DNA of 64,000 nt from Plasmopara viticola (Eukaryota > Oomycota > Peronosporomycetes > Peronosporales > Peronosporaceae), in assembly GCA_001695595.3 (NCBI GenBank), contig MBPM02000006.1, positions 620,001 through 684,000 of the forward strand. The letters are read 5' to 3'. Shown piece after piece: positions 44,831 through 55,238 of this stretch. The translations under genes and the position numbers were made by a program. How positions within the stretch are numbered: the stretch's first letter is position 1; every line of letters starts with the position of its first letter. The notes beneath the pieces are model-generated. The model saw nothing but the letters and a program-made list of their open reading frames with translations. It ran no database searches and was not told the DNA's origin.

Positions 44831-46338
44831 GAGAATGGAAAGAACTTTTTTTAAATTGAATGGAAAAAGTACCCCTCCAAAACAAAAGATGATGAAAAGC
44901 AAAAAAATATACCTGGCAATAAATATTTTGCAACAATGGCAAGAATATACATGTAAAAAATAATAAATAGAGAGTTTATACTTCTATATAGTAATTTTAC
45001 CACATACAATCTGCGATTTAAATCCGCAAGGATTTCAGGCGTTTGCTCTATATGCATTACGCGGCATGGCACTGGATCGCACTTTTCACAATAAAGAATT
45101 TGGAGGTGTGCTGTTGGTGGCGTTCTTAAAAAATGGTAACAACGAGATTCAGATTGTTGCAGTCGCATTTGCCAGCAGTGAAGCAAATTGGGCGTAGTTC
45201 ATCGAGTTTCTGTTCCAGCATTTATCTGTACTTCCAGCCTTTGTAATATCTGAGTGGACACGGGATTAGTGCCGACAATGAAAAAGAAATAGCAAAGAGT
45301 TACCACATTTCTTTTGCTTACATCACCTTATGAAGGATTCCAGTCTAAAGTTTAGAAACAAGACTTTAAAGGAACATGCATGGGGCTTAGCACGTGCTCT
45401 GACCAGGCATTCGTACGAAGTCAAAGAGGAAGACCTTACGAAGCTTAATCGCGAGGCAATTAAATGGCTGGCTGACGTTGGCTACGGGAAGTGGTCCATT
45501 GCCCATAGTCCATGCTCACGGTATGGAATGCTTACTTCCAATAACGTCGAAAGTGGTGAACAACGCGCTGAAAAGCATCCGTGAGATGCCGATCTTGGGT
45601 TGCTATGTCGGTACGAAGTGGCTCGAATTTGCTAGACAGACGAAACAATGGGGTGTAATTACGTCTTATGCTGCCAGTTATATTACTCCAATGTTTAACA
45701 TGTAAAAAAAACATTCAAGTATGTCCAAGTTCAACTACAATGTTTGTTATGTCGGTTCGAATTGAACAAACAAGTAATTGATGTATACTGTTAAGGTAAA
45801 CAGTACCATTGGTACCTGCACATGCGGTTATGTGAAAGATATAGATGCTCCATGTCGACGCCTCGTAGCAGAACCTAAGTTCTCAAATCAGCTGTCACGT
45901 GCAGAATTGTTATTTGGGGGTATGTACAATCAAAACGTATCTACTTGCCTACGATGAAGCCATCAAAGTGAAGCCATTTGGGACAAAAAGTGAACTTGTA
46001 AAGAGTGAGCATCTCCCACCAAATTCGTCCAAAAGAAAAGGTCGACTCAAAAAGAAGAGGATCGAATCGCAGCATGCTACATTGGAAGTTGACGCGCCAA
46101 AAAGTATTTATTGATGCGGCAACTGTGGCCAAGTGGGACACAACAAGCGTCAATGCACCAGTAATGCGCAGCATAAAGTATATATTCTCTAGTGATTCAG
46201 GTACAACTTTCTGTATTTTTAATTTTCAATAATTTGTCTACTTCGTAGGTAGGTTTTTACCTATTTGGTGGATAAGTTATAATTCAAGGTAGATTTTTTC
46301 CATTTAAATAAACATTTTCGTATACGTCTTCCATTCTC
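44831..46338 (+). mobile_element. Nested MULE, C2HC type, copy 2
   Basis: About 1.5 kb element inserted in the repeat segment equivalent to about 5,640-5,700. Its ends carry an inverted GAGAATGGAA (44,831-44,840; complement at 46,329-46,338), followed inwards by a second shared TGGAAAAA block, a short terminal inverted repeat. Inside, + strand frames give a broken transposase: ALRGMALDRTFHNKEFGGVL with LLVAFLKNGNNEIQIVAVAF (about 45,055-45,180), LPAFVIS, REAIKWLADVGYGKWSIAHS (45,450-45,510) and KQWGVITSYAASYITPMF. The C-terminal SEHLPPNSSKRKGRLKKKR (about 46,000-46,060) is followed by a zinc knuckle CGNCGQVGHNKRQC (about 46,115-46,158) after a stop. No 9 bp target duplication was found. It lacks about 700 bp of N-terminal sequence seen in the copy at 20.7 kb. 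Confidence 0.65.
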
Positions 46339-46399
46339 TCTAGTTTTAAAGAAAATTACAGTAGAGGGGCAAATCAATAACGTTCAGGGGAGGTATAGA

Positions 46400-46930
46400 C
46401 AGCTTTGGTTGTACGGTGTTGACGGTCCAATGCTCACTTATGAGGGCGAATGGATCACTTCAGGTACATATGTCTACCAATTGAATGTGCAAAGAGTCTG
46501 TGGCTCAACATGACTGTCCGGACTGAAGGATCGTAATTTACGACGCACCTGTTTTGATAAACATAACTTGTTGGTGCTCATTGAAAGTTGCACTAAGTAA
46601 AAAAACTTTTTCGCAGCAAAGTGGACAAATGCTCGAACATTTAAGCATGACAGCAACGACTCTTGCCATTACTCTAACCTCTGGCATTAAAGGCTTATCA
46701 AAGTTAGACGCGCGATCTAACACAAACTTCTTGGAGGTCCGGTGTCAAGCGAGGCTTGAGTGGCAAGTGGGGCAAAGTTGGCAAAGTTGGCAAAGGAGGA
46801 GCTTGTTTTAAAAAGATTGCAAAGTGGCATTAAACGGAAGCTCTTATTAATCCGTGTCTAGCTACAAACAATTTGGTGGCTCTCAGCCATCTCCTGCTAC
46901 CATCTCATAAAAGATGTGAGTATGTCATCT
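46400..46930. repeat. Repeat segment, copy 3 of the post-effector region
   Basis: Picks up the homology to about 5,700-6,220 and 27,910-28,440 again on the far side of the nested MULE, and ends near 46,930. This is the right-hand edge of the Helitron/effector array in the window. No gene recognised. Confidence 0.5.
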
Positions 46931-47741
46931 GGTGTTTGACACTTTCCATTGTCGCTGTCTGCACAATTAAAATGCTTGCGAGACGGACCTATTAGTCGAT
47001 AATCGTTGAAATATGTCCCTTTGACGTGATCAAGGAGTGTTGCCTCACCAATAAAGGCCGTCAGCCATCCGCCTTCATAAAAAATACGCCTTGCTTGCTG
47101 GTAGGCAAGAAAACGAAAGTCTCAAAGTCCGCCACAAGAAGCTCAAATATTATATGGGTTTGCAGCACACTAATTAGAATCTGTGTGTGTGAGTCCGGCT
47201 TTTAAAGTTGTCGTGTGCAAAAGCAGCGTGTATCTGCTTGCCTGTGCGCATGGCTGCTTGAGTGGCTATCTCAATTTTCTTAATCAAAAGACAAATATAT
47301 ATTTGCTTCGTTTCTTCAAAGATGTAGACCTGAACTTTTATCAGCATGAATCCAGCAGCATCAATGCTAGTTGTATCAAAGCCTCTGCTACCTGGGAGCT
47401 AAAGGGTAGATTGCTCGTACATTTCTGCTGTCTACATGCGCTTTAGCTTCTAAGCGGGAAGATGACATTATGAAACAGCTGTCTCTCTAGGACCATAAGC
47501 GTCAGTAAGTCACTCAAGCAGCGCTTGACAGATGAGGAAATTTGGTTCCATTTATCCCAAAACCTTTAACAAGAGTCAAATAGGCCTACCAAATTAAGTG
47601 GAAAGCTCTATGCTCTGCTGGCTGTATTGAATGCGATAACCAGAACCTCATTCGTGAACTCGCTAATTTAGTCTAAACAGCAGGGCCTGGGTAAATTATT
47701 GTCTCAATAGAAGAAACGTTGCTGATCAAAGTAACATCTGC

Positions 47742-47783
47742 TGCTGTAACTGTGGCAAGAAAATGCACTTTATCTGTTCTTGT
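47742..47783 (+). pseudogene. CCHC zinc knuckle of a retroelement gag remnant
   Basis: The frame reads CCNCGKKMHFICSC, an exact C-x2-C-x4-H-x4-C retroviral-type knuckle, preceded by NVADQSNIC and followed after nine codons by a stop. This motif is typical of Gag nucleocapsid regions of LTR retroelements. Upstream and downstream frames are broken, so the element type cannot be decided. Confidence 0.5.
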
Positions 47784-49729
47784 ACCCTTCATCTTGCACA
47801 GGGGCCCTAAATTTTTGGTAATCATACCCGCGTCATTTGGATCGGTAAGACGCCGGTCACCAACAGGGGCGGGAAGGCTAAAAAAGAAAAACATAGGTCA
47901 CCTCATGGCTGATAAAGATTATGGTAACCTGTCCTCGAAGAACTCGACAGTTCCCGATGGGAAAGCCTCTGAAGATGGACCCTTGAAATTGCATGCAAAA
48001 CATGAAATTATAAAAAACATTTTTGTGTTCTGGCAAACTCAAGCGCGTCGAAAAAAAATTGCTTGCTAGCAAACGACTGCGATTAAGCACAAAAGGTAGA
48101 CTGAAGCTTAAGAAGGGCAATAATAAAAATCTTCAATCAATATTGCTGGCTACTTCGACTATATCAAAAAATAGACATATCTGTAAATATTGATGACTTC
48201 GCCAGCACCTTATTAATTTATGTTCCTCACATCAACAGTGACGACTTGATTCTAAGCATGCCACTAGTAAGACAATTAACCTGGATAAAATTGCGAAACA
48301 AAGTTTATACAATTTAGCCGCCAGCTTCAGCACATCAAAGCTTTGAGGAGTGATGTCGCTATTGATTGTGTGTATGCCTGTATCTAAAGGAAGCCTAGGT
48401 TACTTGCACAAGTTTATTCTGGAGGTAACAAAGATACTTTTATTTTCGAAAGGAGCACGTTGCGACGTCTTCGATAATTTAAATAGGACTTTTCACTTGC
48501 TTCTGGCAGCATGATCTTTCAAAGACATCGAAGATAGCGCTTTGTACTTAGCTAGCCGGTGGATAGGTACCAAAACTTCACAAGCGTAAATCATAGGATC
48601 GCATGACAAAGTGAATTGCGAGATACAATCAGTAGCGTGTAGGATAGCTCAGTTAATAGAGAACAAGGATTCGATAGTAAATTGATAAGTGTCACGTACC
48701 ACCTTGCGGCTGACGACGAAACTATTTTTACAGATGTAGCTAAGAGCTTAGCTGGTCGTTGTGTCACGGAGCTCGCACTCCGACATAATAACTTTCAGAG
48801 GCTTTAAGTCGCTAAGCCTTTAAAATTTGAAGCTACTAAGCTTGTGCCTGACTTGAGATCTGCACATATAATGGAGATGCTGTTGCCGAAGATAAAAATA
48901 TTCCTTGAAAAATGCATACGCCCTCCAATTCTGACGACGATGTTTTGGAATAACCATCTAGGTAGCGAAGGGTGGGCGTTGTCCAGAAATTTTTAGCAAT
49001 CCCAAGGCTCTGGTTTATTTGATTACTCAGAAGTGATGTGCACTAACACTTCTACTCGATAAAGAAGTGAGGAACGAGTTTGACCTCGTAACAACCGCAA
49101 AGTACTAGTATGTAAGCTCGGAAATGCCTTTTTTGCTGCGAAACCAAAATAGACATAGTACGGGATCAAAGTGCCCGCAAATGCTACCAAACTTCGGTTA
49201 CTAGATTCCGAGCGCACTGTACTATCAAGTTTTTCCGTATAGTAAATTCAATTGTGCAACGGTACCTGCACAAACACCTGTTCCAAGAAAGGACGCGCTG
49301 CCAAAGAAGATGTCCGGCTTCGCACTTGTAATGCACTATCTTTGGCATTTTTATTCGGGACTTAAGCTGTTATATCTGTATACAAGAGTAGGTTGTGTCC
49401 CTCACGGCAATATATTAATGCAAAAGTATCGTTACTAACTCCACTAGCGATATCAAATGCCTAAGCTGTCTAGCTGCGCAGCTGTATTGATCACTAAGAG
49501 CTTTTGTCTTAAGATGCTTTGACAAAATATTCACCCACAGCCGTCAAAAGGAAATAAGTCGGCTCCAAAAACACATTTAGACCAAAAAAGTCAAGTGTTG
49601 AGGGCATAGGAACAAATTTATTAATTGCCAATTCAGACAACGTTCCATTGCTGCAGAGAATATTAAAATTCACGGCTGACTTGCTAGCAGCGTGAAAGTT
49701 CGCACATACCCCAAAAGGGAAGCCGTTTT

Positions 49730-49779
49730 GGTGTAGCCTACACCTTGACTACAAAACAAGTTGGGGTGTAGTTTACACC
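49730..49779. repeat. Paired 15 bp palindromes
   Basis: GGTGTAGCCTACACC (49,730-49,744, perfect around a central C) and GGTGTAGTTTACACC (49,765-49,779, imperfect) lie 20 bp apart. Each half is GGTGTA. Function unknown; could be a dimer-binding site or part of a transposon end. Confidence 0.6.
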
Positions 49780-50473
49780 AGACTAGTACCCTGTTGGCTA
49801 TGTAGTAGTCACAGCCGGTTCATGTCAACTGATGGACCGAGTGATGCTGAGAGAGATATCAAATTCTATTGAAGCCCCTTTTGAAAAATTGAGCACGCAA
49901 TTTGCCTGGCGAGCTTCTTATGTTTTGTCTCCTGGCCTTTTGAAGGCCAAATAAAAGTTTGGGTCGGAATCGATACGTTGCTGGAAGTAAACGCATAGCC
50001 GCTCTTTGATCGCGCTGAAGCAATGGCTCCTAAAGAGCCAGGTCCTGTACGTCAACGGCCCGAAAAATCTAATCTCTTGATAGCCTCCGTGGTGCGCGAA
50101 GCAAAACAGTCATACTACGGCCTCCATCGGCTGAGAATAGTACTTATCGTAAAGGTTCTTAATTTCCTCTTCAGACCCACCGCTCACAGAGTTATTGGGC
50201 CTTTGGTGCGATCCTTCAGGCTATGAGGCTGCTTTATGGCATTGCCTTTAATTCAAAATATCTTTGGTATCTTTAGCGGACAAGAAAGGTAGGCAGGTGC
50301 TTGCCCAATTCATCGCCCGAAGGTGGGACCACCAAGCAAGTAAGAACGGTAGGCGCACGGTTCTTAATGAGGTAAATCCTTTCAAAGCCTTTCTTGCCTG
50401 AGTGACTGTCTGACGGGCGGCCTTTTTCGGCGCGCCGGAACAGGCGCAGCTTTGATAATAGACTTGGTTGCAG

Positions 50474-50498
50474 GCGCCGTAGGCTGCACCTACGGCGC
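50474..50498. other. Perfect 10 bp hairpin
   Basis: GCGCCGTAGG, loop CTGCA, CCTACGGCGC. GC-rich stem in otherwise ordinary sequence. No gene end is adjacent, so a terminator role is not supported. Confidence 0.6.
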
Positions 50499-50686
50499 AG
50501 TGGTCAATTGTAGTGCAAAAACACCTGTAAAAGCCGATGCAACCTTCTTCAAAATTGGCTTGGCCATTTATGATTTTTGCATTTTAAAAATGATTTTATG
50601 TCTGCCATCAGTCCTCTTTGTTGCCTATTTGGTCATTGTTATGACCCAACCGACTTTTCGTGTAAAAGTTCAAGTGAGGAGATTAC

Positions 50687-50702
50687 GCTCATTTTCCATC
50701 TA
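50687..50702 (+). promoter_or_regulatory. Possible oomycete initiator element
   Basis: GCTCATTTTCCATCTA matches the oomycete initiator consensus GCTCATTYYNCAWTTT at 14 of 16 positions. It lies 260 bp upstream of the zinc-domain gene at 50,963. That is further than usual for an initiator, so it would imply a long or spliced 5' leader; chance occurrence is possible. Confidence 0.35.
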
Positions 50703-50962
50703 TTGAATGTTATGGATGTCTTAGTGGAGAGCAGGTCGCATAAAGTTAAGCTTTGAGATATATGCTGGCTTCTTGTGAAAAAAAACTTTAACAAAATGGT
50801 TTTTGCTACACCATATCGGCATGCATGCCGGTTTGCATATTAACGACGATATATGACAAAATTTTAGTTTTGATACCGACCCTTCTTGTCTTCGACAATA
50901 TGTAGCCCTATAATCGGTAAGTACCAGTATATATCTTTTTTCATATACATGCCAAACATCCA

Positions 50963-51397
50963 ATGGACACCATCGATGAAGCGCTTCAAGTGAAACAGGA
51001 AGTCTTTGCCACGTATGCGTGCAAAAAGTGCCGTCGTGTGCTGTTTACGGACAAGGACCTAGCCTCACATGACCCGGAACAACACCAGATATCAGTCCGC
51101 AAGAAGCTTAAGGATCTTAAGCACCACGTGAGCACGCACATGGCTTGTTCTTCGTATTTTTTAGATGAAACTTTGCCATGGAAGGACAAGATCCAGTTGG
51201 CTGAGGGAAAGATACACTGCCCCACGCTTAAGTGCCGGTCAAGGATAGGCATACTACAGTGGTCGGGCTCTCAATGCTCGTGTGGCACGTGGGTCACGCC
51301 CAGCATCAAGATAACCAAGAGCAGGGTAGACATAATACTGAAGCAAAGCAATTTGAATATTGTCACGGCGACGCCGCCTTCGCACAGTGTGCGGTGA
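50963..51397 (+). CDS. Stand-alone DUSP12/Yvh1-type zinc-binding domain protein
   Basis: 144-residue protein equivalent to the C-terminal zinc-binding domain of the dual-specificity phosphatase DUSP12 (yeast Yvh1), without any phosphatase domain. Metal ligands are visible: CKKC at 20-23, a histidine around 36-41, C62 in MACSSYFLDE (the family has a CxSYFxE motif), CPTLKC at 86-91, QCSCGTWVTP at 104-113 (family QCSCGxWxxP). In Yvh1 this domain, not the catalytic one, acts in late 60S ribosome maturation (Mrt4 release), so a role in ribosome assembly is plausible by inference. Start codon follows AT-rich sequence; an upstream exon encoding a phosphatase domain was looked for by eye in 50.2-50.96 kb and not seen. 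Convergent with AIP1, stop codons 82 bp apart; AATAAA at 51,412-51,417 is a likely polyadenylation signal. Confidence 0.85.
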   Translation: MDTIDEALQVKQEVFATYACKKCRRVLFTDKDLASHDPEQHQISVRKKLKDLKHHVSTHMACSSYFLDETLPWKDKIQLAEGKIHCPTLKCRSRIGILQWSGSQCSCGTWVTPSIKITKSRVDIILKQSNLNIVTATPPSHSVR

Positions 51398-51478
51398 TAT
51401 TAATAAATCGGTATCTTCACTTAACGTGGTCGTGTATTTGTCACTGGTTACATTATGTAACATTACAATTTAATTCAT
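51398..51478. terminator. Convergent 3' intergenic region
   Basis: 81 bp between two convergent stop codons. Contains AATAAA on the + strand (51,412-51,417) and a 15 bp palindrome GTTACATTATGTAAC (about 51,446-51,460). Probably both 3' UTR ends overlap here. Confidence 0.4.
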
Positions 51479-53378
51479 TTAGCCAGATAGGTCCCAATAA
51501 TTGACGCAAGCATCGTTACCGACCGAGACAAGCTCCGTCTCGGAGACAAAGCTCACGGCCGTGACTCCATCCTTGTGCGAAAAGTCAAACAAGCGTTTTT
51601 TCATCGGGTTCCTGACATCCCAAATGTAAATACGTTCGTCAAGTGATCCACTCGCAATGAAATTACCGCTTGGGGCCCACGCTACGCTCGTCACGCGTGT
51701 CGAGTGATACACCCACATGCCTTGCACGATAGCCGAGCGCGATGCCACATCCCACACGCGCACTTCACGGTACGTGTCACCGGCAGCAAGCTGGGAGCCA
51801 TCCGGTGAAAAAGCCACAGACGTGAGAGCACCCAAGTGACCCGAAATTTCGCCACTTTCAACCAAAGACGGTCCGTTTACCACGTCAAACAAGTGAATCT
51901 TCATGTCTTCTTGCGATCCAACAGCCACAAGGTCTTCCGATGGCGAGATTGCGACACATGTGGGCGTCCATGTAAACTCGGGTGTCTCGAATACTACCTT
52001 TTGATCTCGCAATAGTTTCACCCCCTTGTTCGTGCTCACCACAGCAAGACCCGATTCTGTCATCGCTACACCATTGGGCTGTGCATTGAGTGCACTAGAA
52101 GCAGTGTATTCACAATCAATAGCAAAGCGGACTTGGTCGTCCCAAGCGCAACTCGCAATCTGGTTCGAAGTGGCGGTAATGCCCGTGATCTTGGCCGTAT
52201 GGTGGGTGCCGGCCAGCACTTTGGCAGCTCTAGACGTCCATGAACACACGACACCGTCGTAACTTCCCGTTAATAAACGATTTTGTGCCGGCGCAGTCGC
52301 AAGCGACACAATGCTCACTTGGTGGCCTTGCACAATCTGCTTTGGCTCTGATGGGTTGTTTGTATCCAAAATATTAAGATCACCCGATAAACTGAGCGAG
52401 ACAAGGTAGTTGTGGCACCATGCCACAGCGACTTGCATGTCCTTAACTTGTGGTTTAGCCCCGCCAAACGTGAATTTGGTTACCACATTACGAGAAGCGA
52501 CATCCCATAAGAGCACCGTCTTATCAGCAGACGAAGTTAGTAGCTGAGACCCATCCGGACTCCAGCATATCGAGTAAACTGAAGCTTGATGTTTAATCGG
52601 GAACTTGTCAACTAGCTCGCCACTTTTACCATCAAATAGACACATGAGCTTGTCGGAGCCCACGCTGACAGCAAACTCCCCGTCGGGTGAGAACCGAACA
52701 CAGTTGACAAAGTTTGTGTGGAGATTGTTATTGTTTTGCTTGAATTTAAATGGCGGACCTTCAAACACGCACACGTTAAAGTCCTCACTGGCCGTCATGA
52801 TGCGAAATGGGCGCGTTTGGCGATAATCTACACTCAGAATTCGCTTCTGGTGGCCAACAATCTCCCCAAGGCTGTTGCCCGTGTCCCACATAAAGACACG
52901 AGCCATCAACCCTCGGCCGTCGCCCACTGCAACAATACGCTTGCTGTCTGGGTCCCATGCCAGGTCTTTGATTTCACCCGCAAACACTGGAATCTCGAGC
53001 TTTAACGTGTGTTCAGGGCTGTCATACGACCACACACGCACCTTGCCCGACACGTCACCCGATGCTACCCAAAACCCACTGGGAGAAAACTTGGCAACGG
53101 TCGTGGGCTCATTGTGCCCTTTGTACACAAACGTATCGGTCGGATCCTCCAAATTTCGTACAATCACAAGTTTGCCACTGCAGTAAATGAGCTTTGGTTC
53201 TTTCGGATGAATACCTAGCACACTGGGGGCACCACGATTCGTCGTTGGGTTTGGACCCACGGTTGCCTAAGCAATTGCAGGCACTAAGAAGCGACTATAG
53301 TTCTATCTTGACAAGGTTGCCGCGTACCTTAAGAGACGGGGGCGGCACCTTCTCCGTTGGGTTTGATGACGTTGACAT
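51479..53378 (-). CDS. AIP1: Actin-interacting protein 1 (AIP1/WDR1)
   Basis: Two-exon gene: exon 1 53,378-53,328 (17 codons), intron 53,327-53,267 (61 bp, GT-AG, phase 0), exon 2 53,266-51,479, giving 612 residues, the usual AIP1 length. AIP1 binds cofilin-decorated actin filaments and speeds their disassembly in the cytoplasm. Exon 2 opens with ATVGPNPTTNRGAPSVLGI, matching the family N-terminus; the diagnostic GDPKG-like start, SGFWVASGDVSGKVRVW, RPFRIMTASEDFNVCVFEGP and PPFKFK are all present. WD repeats run throughout, ending YIWDV, then SVGNDACVNYWDLSG, consistent with two seven-bladed propellers. Reading exon 2 alone would begin at a GTG preceded by an in-frame TAG, whereas the spliced ATG at 53,376-53,378 gives a proper start. 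Single-copy housekeeping gene; no disruptions. Confidence 0.95.
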
Positions 53379-53663
53379 TTCTAATGTTGAGTTCCAAGGG
53401 GGGAGATTTACAAATGATGTTACGATTCAGCAATGACCCCCGTACATGTGTGTGTGCCACACTACAATAGAGATTGCAATTGACACTTGTTCAGTTTAGT
53501 GCAGTTTTAATAAGATGAAAACCCTTTTGTGGTTTAAAATAACAGTAGCTCGGACAAATATTGGATCTGCTAAAAGGAGGCCAATTTGGCTAAAATGTTG
53601 ATGGGTATCTAACTCTTTACTCGGCAAGTAAAAAACGGCTAACCTCGATAGACAAGATCGTAG
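53379..53663. promoter_or_regulatory. Divergent intergenic region, shared promoter
   Basis: 285 bp between the AIP1 start and the start of the four-exon gene on the other strand. It must hold both promoters. A CA/GT-rich run (GTGTGTGTG, about 53,448) lies near the AIP1 side. No convincing initiator or TATA element could be placed on either side. Confidence 0.5.
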
Positions 53664-55238
53664 ATGGACGAAGCCACTGAGGCTGCTGCCCGGAGCGAAC
53701 TAGAGGTCCTGGCGTCCCTCCCTCCTCCCCCTTCTGCTCTTCCTGACTACAAAGGACCTTTAGACAATGGCTCATTCGAATCGGTCGATGAAGCTAATGC
53801 AGACAGCATTCATCGCTCTTCCTCTAGCTCCAAGCTACCTGTATCTGCCGTAAAAGCTTCATCTACCGCGCGTTCGATGGCCTCTAAACTCGCTAAGAGC
53901 GGACGTAGTGTTTTGTCGCCATTGGGAAAGAGTATAGGCTCCATGACTGCAACTACGCCGTCTCCTGCCTCCACGACGGCCCATAGCGAGACTGAGACAA
54001 GCTCTTCAAACTCAGTTGACACTTCAATTGCCGACTCATTGGGCTCCGTGGCCTCTGTTGCAGGCTCACTAACGTCAGGTCTTACATCATCATTAGCAAG
54101 TGCGTCTTCGTCGTTTGGGTCGCTGCTATTCACGTCTCAAAGCTCCAGTGTCAGCAACGTTGACGAGGGGGAGGAACGCTCGAGCATTGTCGACCGTGTG
54201 GCCGAAGAAGCTGCAGCAGTGGAGGCTGCAACTGCTGCTAATAAGCTTCGACAAGTGACGGCTCAGCAAAGGATGAAAATCGTGGAGGATTTAGTGCAGC
54301 AACGACGCTCGGACTGGAATTATCTTAAAACAATGCATGAAGGATCGAACTATTGGTTGAATGTAGCGTTATTAAGGGAACAACAGGTGTTGAATCACGT
54401 GGGATATAAGCACAGTATTCGCCGGGGCGCGCAATTTTTTTACTTGGGGCTTGGTCTTGGAAAACTTGCGGGCGAATCGACGCATTCGGAGCTGCTGGCC
54501 ATGGACTGCTGTCAATTGCTGGAAGAACTTGAATTTTACTTTTCATCGGCCACAGTACAAGGAATGGTACGTCATTGTACTTGTGCGAGGTTCTATATAC
54601 GACTCGTGATGATTTGTGTTGACAGAAAATGATGGTAGCAACGTCCAGCACCCTTCATGAACCTCTTGACACGGACAATCGTCCGAACTTCGTAGCCGGT
54701 GAGCCTTTCCGGCCAATAATGCACAAGTGGAACCAGCGACCGGTATACCGCCGACTCACAACACCTCCTATTGTAAGATACTAGTCTTTATGAAATAATG
54801 TTAATAACTTGCTGACTATTTATGATGTGGTCATGGACGCATTGTAGCCATTTCCACTGGACTACCGCGAGGTTTTACTGTCTTTGTGTGATATTCTAGC
54901 GCTCATTTATAGCAAGCTTATTGAGGACACCAGTGCGTTTGAAGATTTCAATCTCTTTCAGTCGATCATCCGCTTTGATGACCGGATAAAGGTTTGGCAC
55001 AAAGCTGAGCATGTATGAAATCTTCGAGTAATGATTTTTTGGTCTTGTTTTGCTCTAGAAACTTTTTATCGACCCTGTAAAAAAAGAATTTTCAGCCGTG
55101 GCCTCTCAAGTTATCGCAGAGGAGATGCGACTTGTTCGGAAGACCTACGGGTCCGAGCATTCAGAAAAAGATCCTTTTCCACCTACATCTTTGGATAGTA
55201 TCGAAAATACACTCGCAACAGGCTTGAATGGAGTATAA
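53664..55238 (+). CDS. Conserved protein of unknown function, four exons
   Basis: Exons 53,664-54,566, 54,626-54,772, 54,848-54,991 and 55,059-55,238; introns of 59, 75 and 67 bp, all GT-AG and all phase 0, giving 457 residues. Each exon length is a multiple of three and the joined frame is open to TAA at 55,236-55,238. N-terminal 170 residues are low-complexity, Ser/Ala/Thr-rich (e.g. TSGLTSSLASASSSFGSLL). A helical, probably coiled region follows (EEAAAVEAATAANKLRQVT). The C-terminal half is ordered: WNYLKTMHEGSNYWLN, then LLREQQVLNHVGYKHSIRRG, then FPLDYREVLLSLCDILALIY across exon 3. The look is of a conserved eukaryotic protein with a helical C-terminal domain, but I cannot name the family. 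No signal peptide or membrane segment. Divergent from AIP1. Confidence 0.85.

Larger units (their letters stand above)
46940..50680. other. Retroelement debris, mostly unassigned
   Basis: About 3.7 kb without a supportable gene. Short open stretches at 47,183-47,446, 47,719-48,069 and 50,452-50,706 have no family I can name. The only diagnostic piece is the zinc knuckle at 47,742-47,783, so at least the first kilobase is probably a decayed retroelement gag. The rest has no clear orientation or domain. Confidence 0.4.

Noticed and set aside
49980..50430. Possible ribosomal or other basic protein in the 50.0-50.4 kb stretch.
   Set aside because: Frames are short, change strand, and show no motif on either strand.
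52026..53218. Several + strand open frames of 60-100 codons across 52.0-53.2 kb.
   Set aside because: They are antisense to the AIP1 coding exon, with no known motif; the AIP1 frame explains the lack of stops.
53810..54133. A - strand frame of 107 codons rich in acidic residues.
   Set aside because: Antisense of the Ser/Ala-rich exon 1 of the four-exon gene; low-complexity composition creates the open frame.
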